A stretch of 64,000 bases of DNA from Sansalvadorimonas sp965221135 (lineage in GTDB: Bacteria > Pseudomonadota > Gammaproteobacteria > Pseudomonadales > Endozoicomonadaceae), in NCBI GenBank assembly GCA_965221135.1, contig CBDCRZ010000100.1, positions 1,178,001-1,242,000 of the forward strand. Reading direction: 5' to 3'. The notes below the pieces were generated by a model that did no database searches, was not told the DNA's origin, and worked only from the letters and a program-made list of their open reading frames with translations. Below are positions 1 through 8,419 of this stretch, one piece after another. The position numbers and the translations under genes were made by a program. Position 1 is the stretch's first letter; each line of letters opens with the position of its first letter.

Positions 1-1
1 G

Positions 2-250
2 GAGTTCAGCACCCTGGTGCTGGCAGAAGCTGTGCTCTCTTACATTGGTGTGGGCATCGACTCCCAGATGGCGAGCTGGGGCAATATGATCAACCTGGCG
101 CGCTCTGAGTTCGCCCAAAGCCCTGTTGTCTGGTGGAACCTGGCTGGTGCCTTCTGCTTTATGTTTACCCTGGTGCTATCTGCCAACCTGTTCTCTGACC
201 TTGTGAACGATGCCTTTAATCCGAAGAATCGCCAGGAGGGCAAAGGCTGA
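2..250 (+). CDS. yejE: Peptide ABC transporter permease, C-terminal part
   Basis: This is the 3' end of an inner-membrane permease of the DppC/OppC/YejE group; the start lies before the window. The visible part contains a hydrophobic segment (AEAVLSYIGVGI), the loop after it (WGNMINLAR), a second membrane helix and the usual ending of the family (SDLVNDAFNPKNR). Permeases of this family pair with a second permease and cytoplasmic ATPases to import short peptides from the periplasm. Its TGA stop overlaps the ATG of the next gene by one base, which indicates one transcript and coupled translation. I prefer YejE over OppC or DppC because the next gene is a single fused two-domain ATPase, as in yejABEF, but only about 80 residues can be read. 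Confidence 0.85.
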   Translation, partial: EFSTLVLAEAVLSYIGVGIDSQMASWGNMINLARSEFAQSPVVWWNLAGAFCFMFTLVLSANLFSDLVNDAFNPKNRQEGKG

Positions 251-1875
251 TGTCTCGCACTTCAGAAACGTCCAAACAAAGCGCAAAAGCTGTGCTGTCA
301 GTCCATGACCTTTCGGTTGTTGTTAATAATCAGGAACAGACGCCGGTTTTAAAGCAGGTCTCTTTTGAGCTGTTCCCCGGTGAAGTCTTTGCTCTGGTGG
401 GTGAGTCTGGCAGTGGTAAGTCGGTCACTTCCCTCGCCATGATGCGTCTGCTGCCCGATGCGCTGACCATTACCGACGGCACCGTTGCGTTTGATGGGCA
501 GGACCTGTTCACCGCTACTGAAAAGCAGATGACAGCTGTGCGCGGTAACCGGGTAGCGATGATCTTTCAAGATGCCCTCACCTCCCTGAACCCGGTGCAG
601 CGTGTTGGCAAACAGATTGAAGAAACCTTAAAACTGCATACCAAACTCTCGGCCGCTAAACGCACCAGAAGAGTGGTCGAACTGCTGGGTGAAGTCGGCT
701 TGCCCCAGCCAGAAGCTCGCAGCAACTGGTACCCGCACCAGCTCTCCGGCGGGCAACAGCAACGGGTAATGATTGCCATGGCACTGGCCTGCGAACCAGA
801 TGTATTAATAGCCGATGAGCCCACAACCGCTTTGGATGTCACCATTCAAAAGCAGGTGTTAGACCTTGTGCGTAACCTGGCTCGCAGCCGCCAGCTGGGG
901 GTGCTACTGATTACTCATGATATGGGCGTGGTGAGGGAGACAGCCCAGCGTGTAGGCGTGATGTACCGCGGGGAGATTATTGAGCAGGGCCCGTGTGAGG
1001 TGTTCTTCAAGAACCCTCAGCATCCTTACAGTCAGAAACTTATCCACAGCCTGCCGGACCAGAATAATTTCCGGGAAGCGCAGGACTCTGATGCTCTGCT
1101 AAAAGTCGAAGGTCTGAAGGTTCACTTCCCTCAGCGCAAAGGCATACTGCAACGCATCCACAGCTGGACCAAAGCTGTAGACGATGTGAGCCTGTCGTTA
1201 AACAAGGGGGAGACTCTGGCACTGGTGGGAGAATCAGGCTGCGGCAAGACAACCACAGGGCGGGCGATTCTTAATCTTGAAAAGTCGACGGCAGGTCACA
1301 TAACCTTTGATGGCAAAACAATTAATAATATTTCCCGCACTGCCATGCTGCCGGTACGCCGTCGTATTCAGGTGATCTTTCAGGACCCATACTCTTCCAT
1401 GAACCCTCGAATGACCGTACAGCGGATTATTGAGGAAGGGATGATCAGTCTGGGGATGAACCTTTCACCCAGGCACCGTACTGACCGGGTAATTGAAATG
1501 CTGGAGCGGGTGAAGCTCGAACCGGAGCACCGGCATCGTTATCCCCATGAGTTCTCCGGCGGCCAACGACAGCGTATTGCTATTGCGCGGGCTCTGGCGG
1601 TGAACCCTGAGTTAATTATTTGCGATGAACCTACAAGTGCGCTGGATGTTTCTACCCGTGCTGAGGTGCTACGTTTGCTGCAGGAGCTTCAGAATGATCT
1701 TGGGGTGTCTTATCTGTTTATTACCCATGATCTTTCGATCATTCCCCAGCTGGCGCACCGGGTGGCGGTGATGAAGGATGGAAAGATTGTGGAGACGGGC
1801 GCTACGGATCAGGTGTTGACCTCACCGAGGCATAATTATACTCGGGAGCTTTTGAGTGCAGTTCCGCAGGTTTAG
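250..1875 (+). CDS. yejF: Fused dual ABC ATPase of a peptide importer (YejF type)
   Basis: The 541-residue protein has two complete ABC ATPase halves. The first has Walker A GESGSGKS, signature LSGGQQQR, Walker B VLIADEPTTALD and switch histidine LLITHD. The second has GESGCGKTTTG, FSGGQRQR, LIICDEPTSALD and LFITHD. The oligopeptide-type C-terminal region NPQHPYSQKL follows the first half, and SPRHNYTRELL follows the second. It is cytoplasmic and powers uptake of peptides through the permease encoded just upstream, whose stop it overlaps by one base. The length fits YejF (about 530 residues), whereas Dpp and Opp systems encode the two ATPases separately. Nothing is missing or unusual. The gene lies outside the repeat-rich region and looks like core genome. 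Confidence 0.93.
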   Translation: MSRTSETSKQSAKAVLSVHDLSVVVNNQEQTPVLKQVSFELFPGEVFALVGESGSGKSVTSLAMMRLLPDALTITDGTVAFDGQDLFTATEKQMTAVRGNRVAMIFQDALTSLNPVQRVGKQIEETLKLHTKLSAAKRTRRVVELLGEVGLPQPEARSNWYPHQLSGGQQQRVMIAMALACEPDVLIADEPTTALDVTIQKQVLDLVRNLARSRQLGVLLITHDMGVVRETAQRVGVMYRGEIIEQGPCEVFFKNPQHPYSQKLIHSLPDQNNFREAQDSDALLKVEGLKVHFPQRKGILQRIHSWTKAVDDVSLSLNKGETLALVGESGCGKTTTGRAILNLEKSTAGHITFDGKTINNISRTAMLPVRRRIQVIFQDPYSSMNPRMTVQRIIEEGMISLGMNLSPRHRTDRVIEMLERVKLEPEHRHRYPHEFSGGQRQRIAIARALAVNPELIICDEPTSALDVSTRAEVLRLLQELQNDLGVSYLFITHDLSIIPQLAHRVAVMKDGKIVETGATDQVLTSPRHNYTRELLSAVPQV

Positions 1876-2055
1876 TTGAACGATGTTTAGCGGGGGGTGG
1901 CGATTTTGATTGGGGAACTTGGTAGGGGTTTACTTGGTTGTGCCTCGATATAATCGGAAAATGGGAATCTAATTCCCGCGCCGACAGGGCTGTCCCTGCC
2001 CAGTGCACGACCACCATGGATGGCGGGAGTGCCAAAATTGCAGGAGCGAATTCTG

Positions 2056-2115
2056 CCCTTTGGAAGTAGACACCCATTGCCCGATTTTTTAGCGGCTTTG
2101 GGTACGGTTTATTCG
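2056..2115. repeat. Dispersed repeat R1, degenerate copy 1
   Basis: The stretch CCCTTTGGAAGTAGACACCC followed by GGGTACGGTTTATT recurs, with changes, at 29697-29773 and 32124-32200. This is the most diverged of the three copies. No open frame is conserved, and the function is unknown. Confidence 0.65.
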
Positions 2116-2194
2116 CCCCTGCAGTGTTTAATGAACGCCTGTAATAGGGTAGGTTCATATGTCCACGCCGGTGCCTCCATCGTAAAAGGGGACG

Positions 2195-2211
2195 GAGTCA
2201 TTTTATGACTC
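2195..2211. repeat. Collapsed terminal repeats of small palindromic element (MITE-B ends)
   Basis: GAGTCAT and ATGACTC form a perfect inverted repeat around TTT. It is preceded by AAAAGGGGACG, so the left end matches the outer tip (AAAGGGGCGGAGTC) shared by the larger copies at 16224, 22472 and 34699. It reads as an element that has lost its middle. Confidence 0.55.
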
Positions 2212-2489
2212 AAAGATTACCTGCGGGGTAAAGAAACAGCGCTTTGCCCTCTCCCCAAGACACGCTGAGTTCTGAGAGCAGCAACTAACGCTGGATTCAA
2301 GCAATAAGTGCAATCGACGGTCCTGTGTAGACTTCGAGCGGTGTGCGCCCACCTAGAACTTTCCGAGGCATAGTATTAATCAACCTGTCGAACCTGGTAA
2401 ATATACGTTCTGACCGGACTTCCTGTGCCTGTTAGGGGACGATATGCCCGTAGTGTGTTCAGGAAAATTGGAGATGCCATAGATGTTAC

Positions 2490-3232
2490 CTACTCTTCCA
2501 TGGGTTGACTGGCAGAATTATTTAGAGAGCCTTTTTCAGGTGTTTCTTCTATGTGCGGGTGAAAATCTTGCACGTCTGTCAGTTTGAAAACATCCCGGTT
2601 GGAATCCAGCTCCTCCCAAACCTTGCGGGCACTGGAAAAATCCTGCTCAACCAACGCGTTGCAGATGGTTATTAACTGGTCCAGTATAACGCCAGCCGTG
2701 ACTTTTTCTTATGGGTGTTACTACTGTCACGGTCCCCGTCTTCAGACAGTTTTCTCTTGGTATTTAATGAATTGCCTGCCCCTGCCTTTATTGATGCAGG
2801 GTCGCATGTTGGAGCAGGACAGGGTGGCTCAATACGAGGGGCGGCGGCTGTATGGTCATCAAAATTGAGGGACACTTGTGTCAGGCCTGTCGGTGTATAT
2901 GAGTAACAGGCGGCATCTCCTGAGCTGTTACCACTGTTCTCTATTTCCTTTTGCAGCGAGCGCTTTGTGCCCCGCGCCATCGTAGGATGACGGGGGGAAG
3001 GGGATTCCTGGACATGACTCTTCACTCTTCTTTCGCAGAGCTGTGGTTCTGTTGCATTCAAAGCTGCAGCACCACCAGTAATCATAGTGGCTATAGAAGG
3101 GGACTCTGGAAAGACCGTGTTAACGTCCTGCATTGGCAGCGGAACATGACTGGTTGCCGGTATCACCTCAGGCTGGATGCCTTGATGAGATCCAGCCAGC
3201 GGTGACGCTGGTGACTTCGTATTGATATCCAT
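2490..3232 (-). pseudogene. Frameshifted hypothetical protein with basic NLS-like stretch and SRA1/Sec31-like tail
   Basis: An open frame of 186 codons starts at 3232 and stops at 2672. It is rich in Ser, Pro and Thr and ends in a basic cluster (THKKKSR). At an A5 run on the coding strand (2703-2707) a one-base shift moves into a second open frame that continues to a TAG at 2490-2492. That frame encodes a helical tail with VILDQLITICNALVEQDFSS and ARKVWEELDSN. The tail resembles in pattern the C-terminal helical domain of eukaryotic SRA1/Sec31 proteins, but this is recognition by eye and weak. The product would be about 245 residues. The shift could be decay, a sequencing error in the homopolymer, or slippage. 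A disordered protein with a nuclear-localisation-like cluster would fit a host-directed protein, which is inference. Confidence 0.5.
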
Positions 3233-3450
3233 GACCTGCCCTTGACTTGCTTGCTGTATTTATGGTCATAAGATTCAAAGGAGGTTCAAAAGTTTCTGGC
3301 TACTGACCACGTTGTTAGATTGTGGATAGACCGCTAGGACAGGGTCTGTTGAAGGGAGGGGTTATGGCTCAGAGAAAAAGCATCGAATAGTTGCATGTGG
3401 CTCCCAAATCATGTGTGCCACAGGCTTCGCCTGGAAGTTTTCGTTAGACT

Positions 3451-4109
3451 TCAATCTATATCATCGACGTTTACAAGAGTACTACCAAAATCAATTTTTT
3501 TGATATTTGGCCAATGACGAACTCCAGGGTGCTTTGAAATAACCACACTTTTGTCTTGTTCCATGATGTCGTGACGAGCAGCAACATATGCGGCTCTATG
3601 GCTTCCATCAAGAATATAGAATAAACTTTCTCCATTTTCATACTTGGCAAATTCAGATACCACTATTGGATAAGTACCCAAATCAAACTCTTCTTTATCA
3701 AAGGTTTCTATTAAGCGCAAGAAACGAGTTCCATTATGAATACTTTCACCAAAACTCCTGCATTCATGTTGAGTATATTCTTGATATTCACGTGAACCTT
3801 CAATCCCATCCAATGTTTTTGTTTTCTTCAAGAGATCCAACGTTTTTTTTGCAAGACCGTAGTGTGGTGTATTCCTAATAGCAAGAACTTTATCAGAAAC
3901 AGTTCCAATATTACCCCGCTACCGTAGTCCCAGAAACGAAAAAAAACTCTATCAACATCAATTCTTTCAACCCCTGTTACTTGAGGTGAGAGCACTCTAG
4001 TTACTTTAAACTCTTCAACATTTCGTTGAAATACTGATGTTTTAGTGCCTTCGTTATTTAATGAGGTTAATTTGACAGAATGACCTGTAACTTCTCGTAC
4101 TGAATCCAT
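3451..4109 (-). pseudogene. ParB-like (DGSHR motif) protein, frameshifted
   Basis: Two overlapping frames make one gene of about 220 codons. The first starts at 4109 with a good ribosome site (AAAGGAA seven bases upstream) and reads as far as FFRFWDYGSG. A one-base loss in a G run (CCCC on the + strand near 3915) shifts it into the frame reading NIGTVSDKVLAIRNTPHYGL and on to the end at 3451. The second half holds ILDGSHRAAYVAAR, which matches the D-G-x-H-R core of the ParB/sulfiredoxin-like nuclease fold. The reconstructed protein is a ParB-like domain protein of unknown role. It lacks a visible helix-turn-helix and has no ParA neighbour, so it is not a plasmid partition gene. It may be functional if the lesion is a read error. 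Confidence 0.6.
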
Positions 4110-4304
4110 AGCTCTATTCCTTTGAAATATTTAACTGAGACATTCAATTAATAAAAAAAACTGATTAATCTATTAGTGTCAACGAGACTTACTGAAATCT
4201 AACGCCTGCATTAAGGGCGCCGCAGCGTTGATCCTCCTGATTTCAAACAGCTTTAATGGACACTTTATTGTTAGCTGTACTGGCATAAAATATTTAATAC
4301 ATTG

Positions 4305-6275
4305 CTACCAAAAAAGTTCATAAAAATTACTCGGTTCAAGTCCAATGCAGATTAAAAATGAGCGGAACTTTTCTTTTAATATACTTTCTTCCATTGTTTT
4401 TGATTTAGGATCACATGGTAAATATTCTTCTACATAAGTTCTTTCTTTTTGGGTTAAATCTATATGTTTAAGCCATGCGTCAAGAAAAATATTTATTTTC
4501 TTTACTTCCTCACCGTTTCTGCAACAATTGAAAAAACGAAACTCAAGTGTGTTTCGAGGGAGGCAGGGTTTACCCAACTCTGCCTCTCTTTTCATACCTA
4601 GAGGAGTCAATTCTCGCATTCCTATTGGTGCATATTTACTTGTTGTACATGAAAAAAGACCGCTCCAGAAATGACGAAAACACTCATTAATTGAAAAGTG
4701 ATCGCCGGATTTCCCTGTGAAGCCTAGGCTAAGAAACTCGTTAAAACTATTAACCATAGTTTTAAGCGCTCTTATTTTACATGGACTTTCTGCAGATTGG
4801 CATACATATTGATTAGATGAATCTGAATATTCCTCTGTTTTGAATACAAGACTAAGAAAAGAACTCTGCTCTGCACTAACAAGTAACCTAAACAGGTACT
4901 CGGGATTACCACCTACTGATTCATGTATATCAATATGTTTATGTCCTGAACTAGGCTGCAACCCCGCTTTCCTAGCAAAACTAGTTATAAATAATTCATA
5001 AATATCATAAACAGAGAATCGTTTTCCATTGACTGTATAATGTTCATCAATTTTATAAGGAGATGCGTTAATTTCAAAAAGTGGTTCTCCTAACCAGCAA
5101 TCCCTGTGTGCTACACACTCCCATGCACCGAAACGTATTTTTAATCTGGGTTTTCCTCTATCATATTCCCTTTCATAGTCGTCAGGATAACAGTCCATGG
5201 TTGTTGTGAAATCCTTTTGTATTACATTTAACCTTTCTGCTTCCATTCTGGCGTGAGCATCCAGCTGCTCTAGTAGTTGAACTATACGCTTGTTTTTATT
5301 TTGGTCTGATTCTCCTCCAGCCCAGTATTCAAACTCATCACCATTTATTATTTTATTAGCTCGTAAGCATAGAGGCTCCTGTGAATGATGATCAACATGA
5401 ATCAATGCATCTGGATAACTCCAAGCAGTATGTCCTATGAAAAGAACCCCTTTTAATCTATGAGGAATACAATGCCCATAAAAATACTGACTAAAAATTT
5501 TGATATCATCTTGATGAAAAGTATATTGCTCAGGACTATAACTTTCCCACCACAAGGAATTTAGAGGAAATAACAATTCCAAATTAATTGTTTTGAATGG
5601 GTAGACCTTATAATAAAGATCAGCTCTTAATTTAAGACTTTCAATATATTGATTCAGTGAGCACTCATCAAGAAGAGAAAAGTCAATAACTATATCACTT
5701 CGCTGGGAAAGTAGAATATCTGCACAGACAATATTTAAAAGGTTATCTGAGCGTAAGTGAGGTGGATATGACAATCTTTGATCATCTAAGTCTGAAAATA
5801 CTTTACTGCTCATTAATGATCTCAACTGAAAAACAGCTAGCTTCATATCGTCTGCTGAACAACAATATTGCATTTCACTGAATGCACTCCATCCAGTAAA
5901 CAAATTCCATCTCTTATCAAATAAAAGCAATCCAGTTTCTTTATCTTTTTCTATTTCAGTTGATAATAAAAAATCATCAGCACAAGTTAAATCATTAACT
6001 GCATTCAAAAATCCACTCCGTGAATTAAACCATGCGCTAATAGATGTCAACGCTTCCAACGTAAAAAGCTGGGATTTGTCTTTTTCAAAACTGCAAGCAT
6101 GTCTTTCTTTTCTTACTGAGCGCTCACGGAAACCGTTATAGGTGCAAGAGCCTTCTTTTTTTTCTATATTTCTTCCTTCATTTCTAACTATTGCTATTTT
6201 TTTTTTAGTATTAGGCAAGCTTTCATCGCAAGAGACTCTCGACAATAATGCAGTCTGTAAAGAAGTTGCTTCCAT
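4305..6275 (-). CDS. Putative amidoligase-like (GS-fold COOH-NH2 ligase) protein
   Basis: The 656-residue protein has no signal peptide. Its C-terminal half shows three landmarks in the order expected of the amidoligase branch of the glutamine-synthetase fold: an acidic residue after a Trp/Asp-containing stretch (CWLGEPLFEINASPY, E401), the His pair GHKHIDIHES (about 444-453), and LEFRFFNCC (E578, R580). In known families these bind Mg-ATP and the carboxylate that is joined to an amine. The N-terminal 350 residues are not recognised. The gene is AT-rich compared with the core genes at the window ends, has no operon partner, and is flanked by a broken ParB-like gene and a group II intron. The family call is by motif only. 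A role in modifying peptides or host proteins is speculation. Confidence 0.5.
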   Translation of the reverse strand: MEATSLQTALLSRVSCDESLPNTKKKIAIVRNEGRNIEKKEGSCTYNGFRERSVRKERHACSFEKDKSQLFTLEALTSISAWFNSRSGFLNAVNDLTCADDFLLSTEIEKDKETGLLLFDKRWNLFTGWSAFSEMQYCCSADDMKLAVFQLRSLMSSKVFSDLDDQRLSYPPHLRSDNLLNIVCADILLSQRSDIVIDFSLLDECSLNQYIESLKLRADLYYKVYPFKTINLELLFPLNSLWWESYSPEQYTFHQDDIKIFSQYFYGHCIPHRLKGVLFIGHTAWSYPDALIHVDHHSQEPLCLRANKIINGDEFEYWAGGESDQNKNKRIVQLLEQLDAHARMEAERLNVIQKDFTTTMDCYPDDYEREYDRGKPRLKIRFGAWECVAHRDCWLGEPLFEINASPYKIDEHYTVNGKRFSVYDIYELFITSFARKAGLQPSSGHKHIDIHESVGGNPEYLFRLLVSAEQSSFLSLVFKTEEYSDSSNQYVCQSAESPCKIRALKTMVNSFNEFLSLGFTGKSGDHFSINECFRHFWSGLFSCTTSKYAPIGMRELTPLGMKREAELGKPCLPRNTLEFRFFNCCRNGEEVKKINIFLDAWLKHIDLTQKERTYVEEYLPCDPKSKTMEESILKEKFRSFLICIGLEPSNFYELFW

Positions 6276-6580
6276 AATTATCAGTTCTTTGTTTGGCGCT
6301 ATGCATAGAATTTGGACTGATATCCGGTAAAAAAGTTCAACCTTTTGTATTAGGCTAGCTGCGTATAGTTTACGGCTAAAGGTGCGCCAAGGGTTTGGTG
6401 TACTTACTTGACGTCCGAAGGTTCATATGTGTTAGGTATCTTAACAAAAGCGCAAGTATAAATACCAAAAACCCCATCACACTAATAAAATACTCTTAGA
6501 GTTGTTATCATTGATTTTTAATTAACTAATTAATTTTTCGGTCACAGTAGGAATGTCGGTCACCCGACACCCACTGTGCA

Positions 6581-6613
6581 GAACCGTACTTGCACTGCTA
6601 GCGCATACGGCTC
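6581..6613 (-). ncRNA. Group II intron domain V hairpin
   Basis: On the minus strand the stem reads GAGCCGTATGCG ... GTACGGTTC. This is the near-invariant catalytic domain V, with the AGC/GTT triad area intact. A domain VI-like stem follows (CAGTGGGTGTCGG pairing toward CCGACATTCCTACTG) before the intron end. The 3' end of the maturase frame directly abuts the hairpin, as in many bacterial introns. Confidence 0.82.
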
Positions 6614-8250
6614 CTACCTTGAGTATTTAACGTCAAACCGCTTCTCCGGCCATGGATGAAGGACTTTAACCCTTGGGAGCACAGTATTTACGAAAGCACC
6701 AAACTTCTTCCAGTTCAGTCGGCTTCGCTGACTGCGCCGCTTCAGGGTTTTATACCAAATCTTTTGCACCGCTGTTCTGAAGGCATTTATCCTACGGCTA
6801 TTACCCGGAACCGAGAAGTAGTTCATGTATCCTTGAACAACACGCTTCAACCACTTCAGTTGCTCCAACACAGCATCGTGCCTGTGTTTAAACAGGTAGT
6901 CTTTAATCCCTCGCAGAGTCGCTCGCATTCGTTTCTTGCTGGTTTCTCTGGCAATAGTAAAGAACCCATTGCTGCGCCCGGTACTGCAAAAATGAGTAAA
7001 CCCAAGAAACTCAAAGGTCTCCGGCTTCCCCCTTCCTAGCCTCTGCAAGTTACTCTTGGCAAAACGACCAAAATAAATAAGCCGGGTTTTATCCTCATGA
7101 AGAGTTAGCCCAAACTGCTTTAGTCGATTACCGAGTTCATTCAGAAAGCTTTTTGCATCCCATTCCGATTGGAAACCCAACACGCTATCGTCGGCATAGC
7201 AACAACAACACCCCTTCCTTGAGCGTGCCTTTTGCGCCACTGATTAACCCAAAGATCGAATACATAGTGCAAATAAATATTGGATAGCAGCGGTGATACT
7301 ACTGATCCTTGTGGAACCCCTGCCACGCTTCGGACATGCCGACCATCGTCGTCATAATGCCCTACTTTTACCCACTGTTTTACCAAGCGGATAATGCGTT
7401 TGTCCTTTATCCGGTGCTCTAAAAACCTGATTAGCCAATCATGGTCGACCTGATCGGAGAATTTCCGAATATCCAGCACCCAGCTCACCGGGCTACGTTT
7501 GATTCCTACGGTTAACGCATCCAGTGCGTCCTGCTGACTTCTCATGGGTCGGAACCCGTATGAGAAGCCAAGGGAATCTTCCTCGTAGATCCCTTCCAGC
7601 ACCTTGACCATTGCCTGCTGGACGATTTTATCTTCCAGACAGAGAGTGCTAAGAGGCCGCTCGCTTCCATCCGCCTTCAGGATAAATACCCTTCGGGCTG
7701 GACATGGACGATAGCTCCCTTTGTGCACTCGTTCGTGCAAGGATTTTAGCCGGTTCTCCAAACCCTGCTGATAGGATTGCCATGTAACACCATCGGCACC
7801 CGCCGCTGAATTCCGTTTCAGTTGAAAGAAACTGTCCCTCAGTAAATTCAGGGTAAGATGATGAAACAAAGCGGTGAACTGCAAACGACTGTCCTTTGCC
7901 GCTGCCTGACGTATACCCAACAGGTTGGACGAGGTGTTGCCCCGGCTCTGAGTCCGGCCACCGACATCCTGTTGAGTATTCCTCTTGGTCAAGCCACTTT
8001 CCTCCACAGCCTCCGCCACAGGTAAAACTGCTTTGTTCGGCTGCTTCTCAGGTACTATTAGCCTGTCCGACTTCCTGCCAACGACAACAGGCGTGTGGTT
8101 ATTACAGGAGGAACCGACAGGATCTCCCGAGTTCCGCACAAGATGCGTACCTGCATGCACAAGGTCTACGACTGCGCGAGGCTCACAGGTCACTTGCGGT
8201 GTAGTGCAACCTGTAATCTTGCTTTCTGCATTAGTTAACAACATCAGCAC
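6614..8250 (-). pseudogene. ltrA: Group II intron reverse transcriptase/maturase, frameshifted
   Basis: The N-terminal part (8250 down to 7141) carries RT motifs: GADGVTWQSYQQGL, the FILKADGSERPLSTLCLEDK block, GFSYGFRPMRSQQDALDAL, DIRKFSDQVDHDWL and GVPQGSVVSPLLSNIYL. The frame breaks just before the catalytic box. The second part (7240 down to 6614) restarts with YADDSVLGFQSEWDAKSF and ends with the maturase X domain and an HNH-less tail (LHPWPEKRFDVKYSR). Adding one base at 7200/7201 restores RGVVV-R-YADD, so a single-base loss inactivated the enzyme. The protein would normally reverse-transcribe and help splice its own intron. The first ~100 codons before the RT core are not maturase-like, so the true start is probably internal. 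Confidence 0.88.
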
Positions 8251-8419
8251 CTCGGATTACTTGATTTCGCAGCTCAATACTCAGCCTACAGACACCCCTG
8301 TCAACGCTTTACCGGATACCTTACGGTAACAGGCGCATGACTCGGAGCTGGGAAGACCCGCCGGTCTTACCCCACAGGGACTTTCACCCTTAACATCTTG
8401 CCGATTTATCTCGGCGCTC

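Larger units (their letters stand above)
1876..2489. other. Intergenic region with repeat remnants
   Basis: I see no convincing gene here. It holds a decayed copy of a dispersed repeat (2056-2115) and a collapsed inverted repeat (2195-2211) that matches the ends of the small palindromic elements found elsewhere in the window. It marks the change from the core-like peptide transporter genes to the repeat-rich accessory region. Confidence 0.6.
6541..8419 (-). mobile_element. Group II intron (ribozyme plus broken maturase gene)
   Basis: Reading the minus strand, the element begins GAGCGCCGAGATAAATCGG at 8419. This is followed by the conserved 5' region AAGGGTGAAAGTCCC, then the reverse-transcriptase/maturase frame, a domain V hairpin (6613-6581), a domain VI-like stem, and the 3' end CTACTGTGAC at 6541. 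The total of about 1.88 kb is normal for a bacterial group II intron. The 5' boundary sits directly against the CTGAATAGTTA terminal repeat of the IS66 element. The first base of the 3' exon is C, as expected if the intron entered one base inside the IS end. Boundaries are inferred from consensus. The maturase is frameshifted, so autonomous mobility is probably lost. Confidence 0.8.

Noticed and set aside
2584..2906. Plus-strand frames opposite the frameshifted gene at 2490-3232
   Set aside because: They are the complement of a better supported minus-strand gene and lack recognisable features.
3451..4109. ParB-like gene considered as a plasmid or phage partition system
   Set aside because: No parA, centromere repeats or replication gene nearby, and the protein is short and frameshifted.
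6614..8250. Reverse transcriptase considered as part of a retron or diversity-generating element
   Set aside because: Motif order, the maturase X region and an adjacent domain V hairpin identify a group II intron. No template/variable repeat pair was seen.
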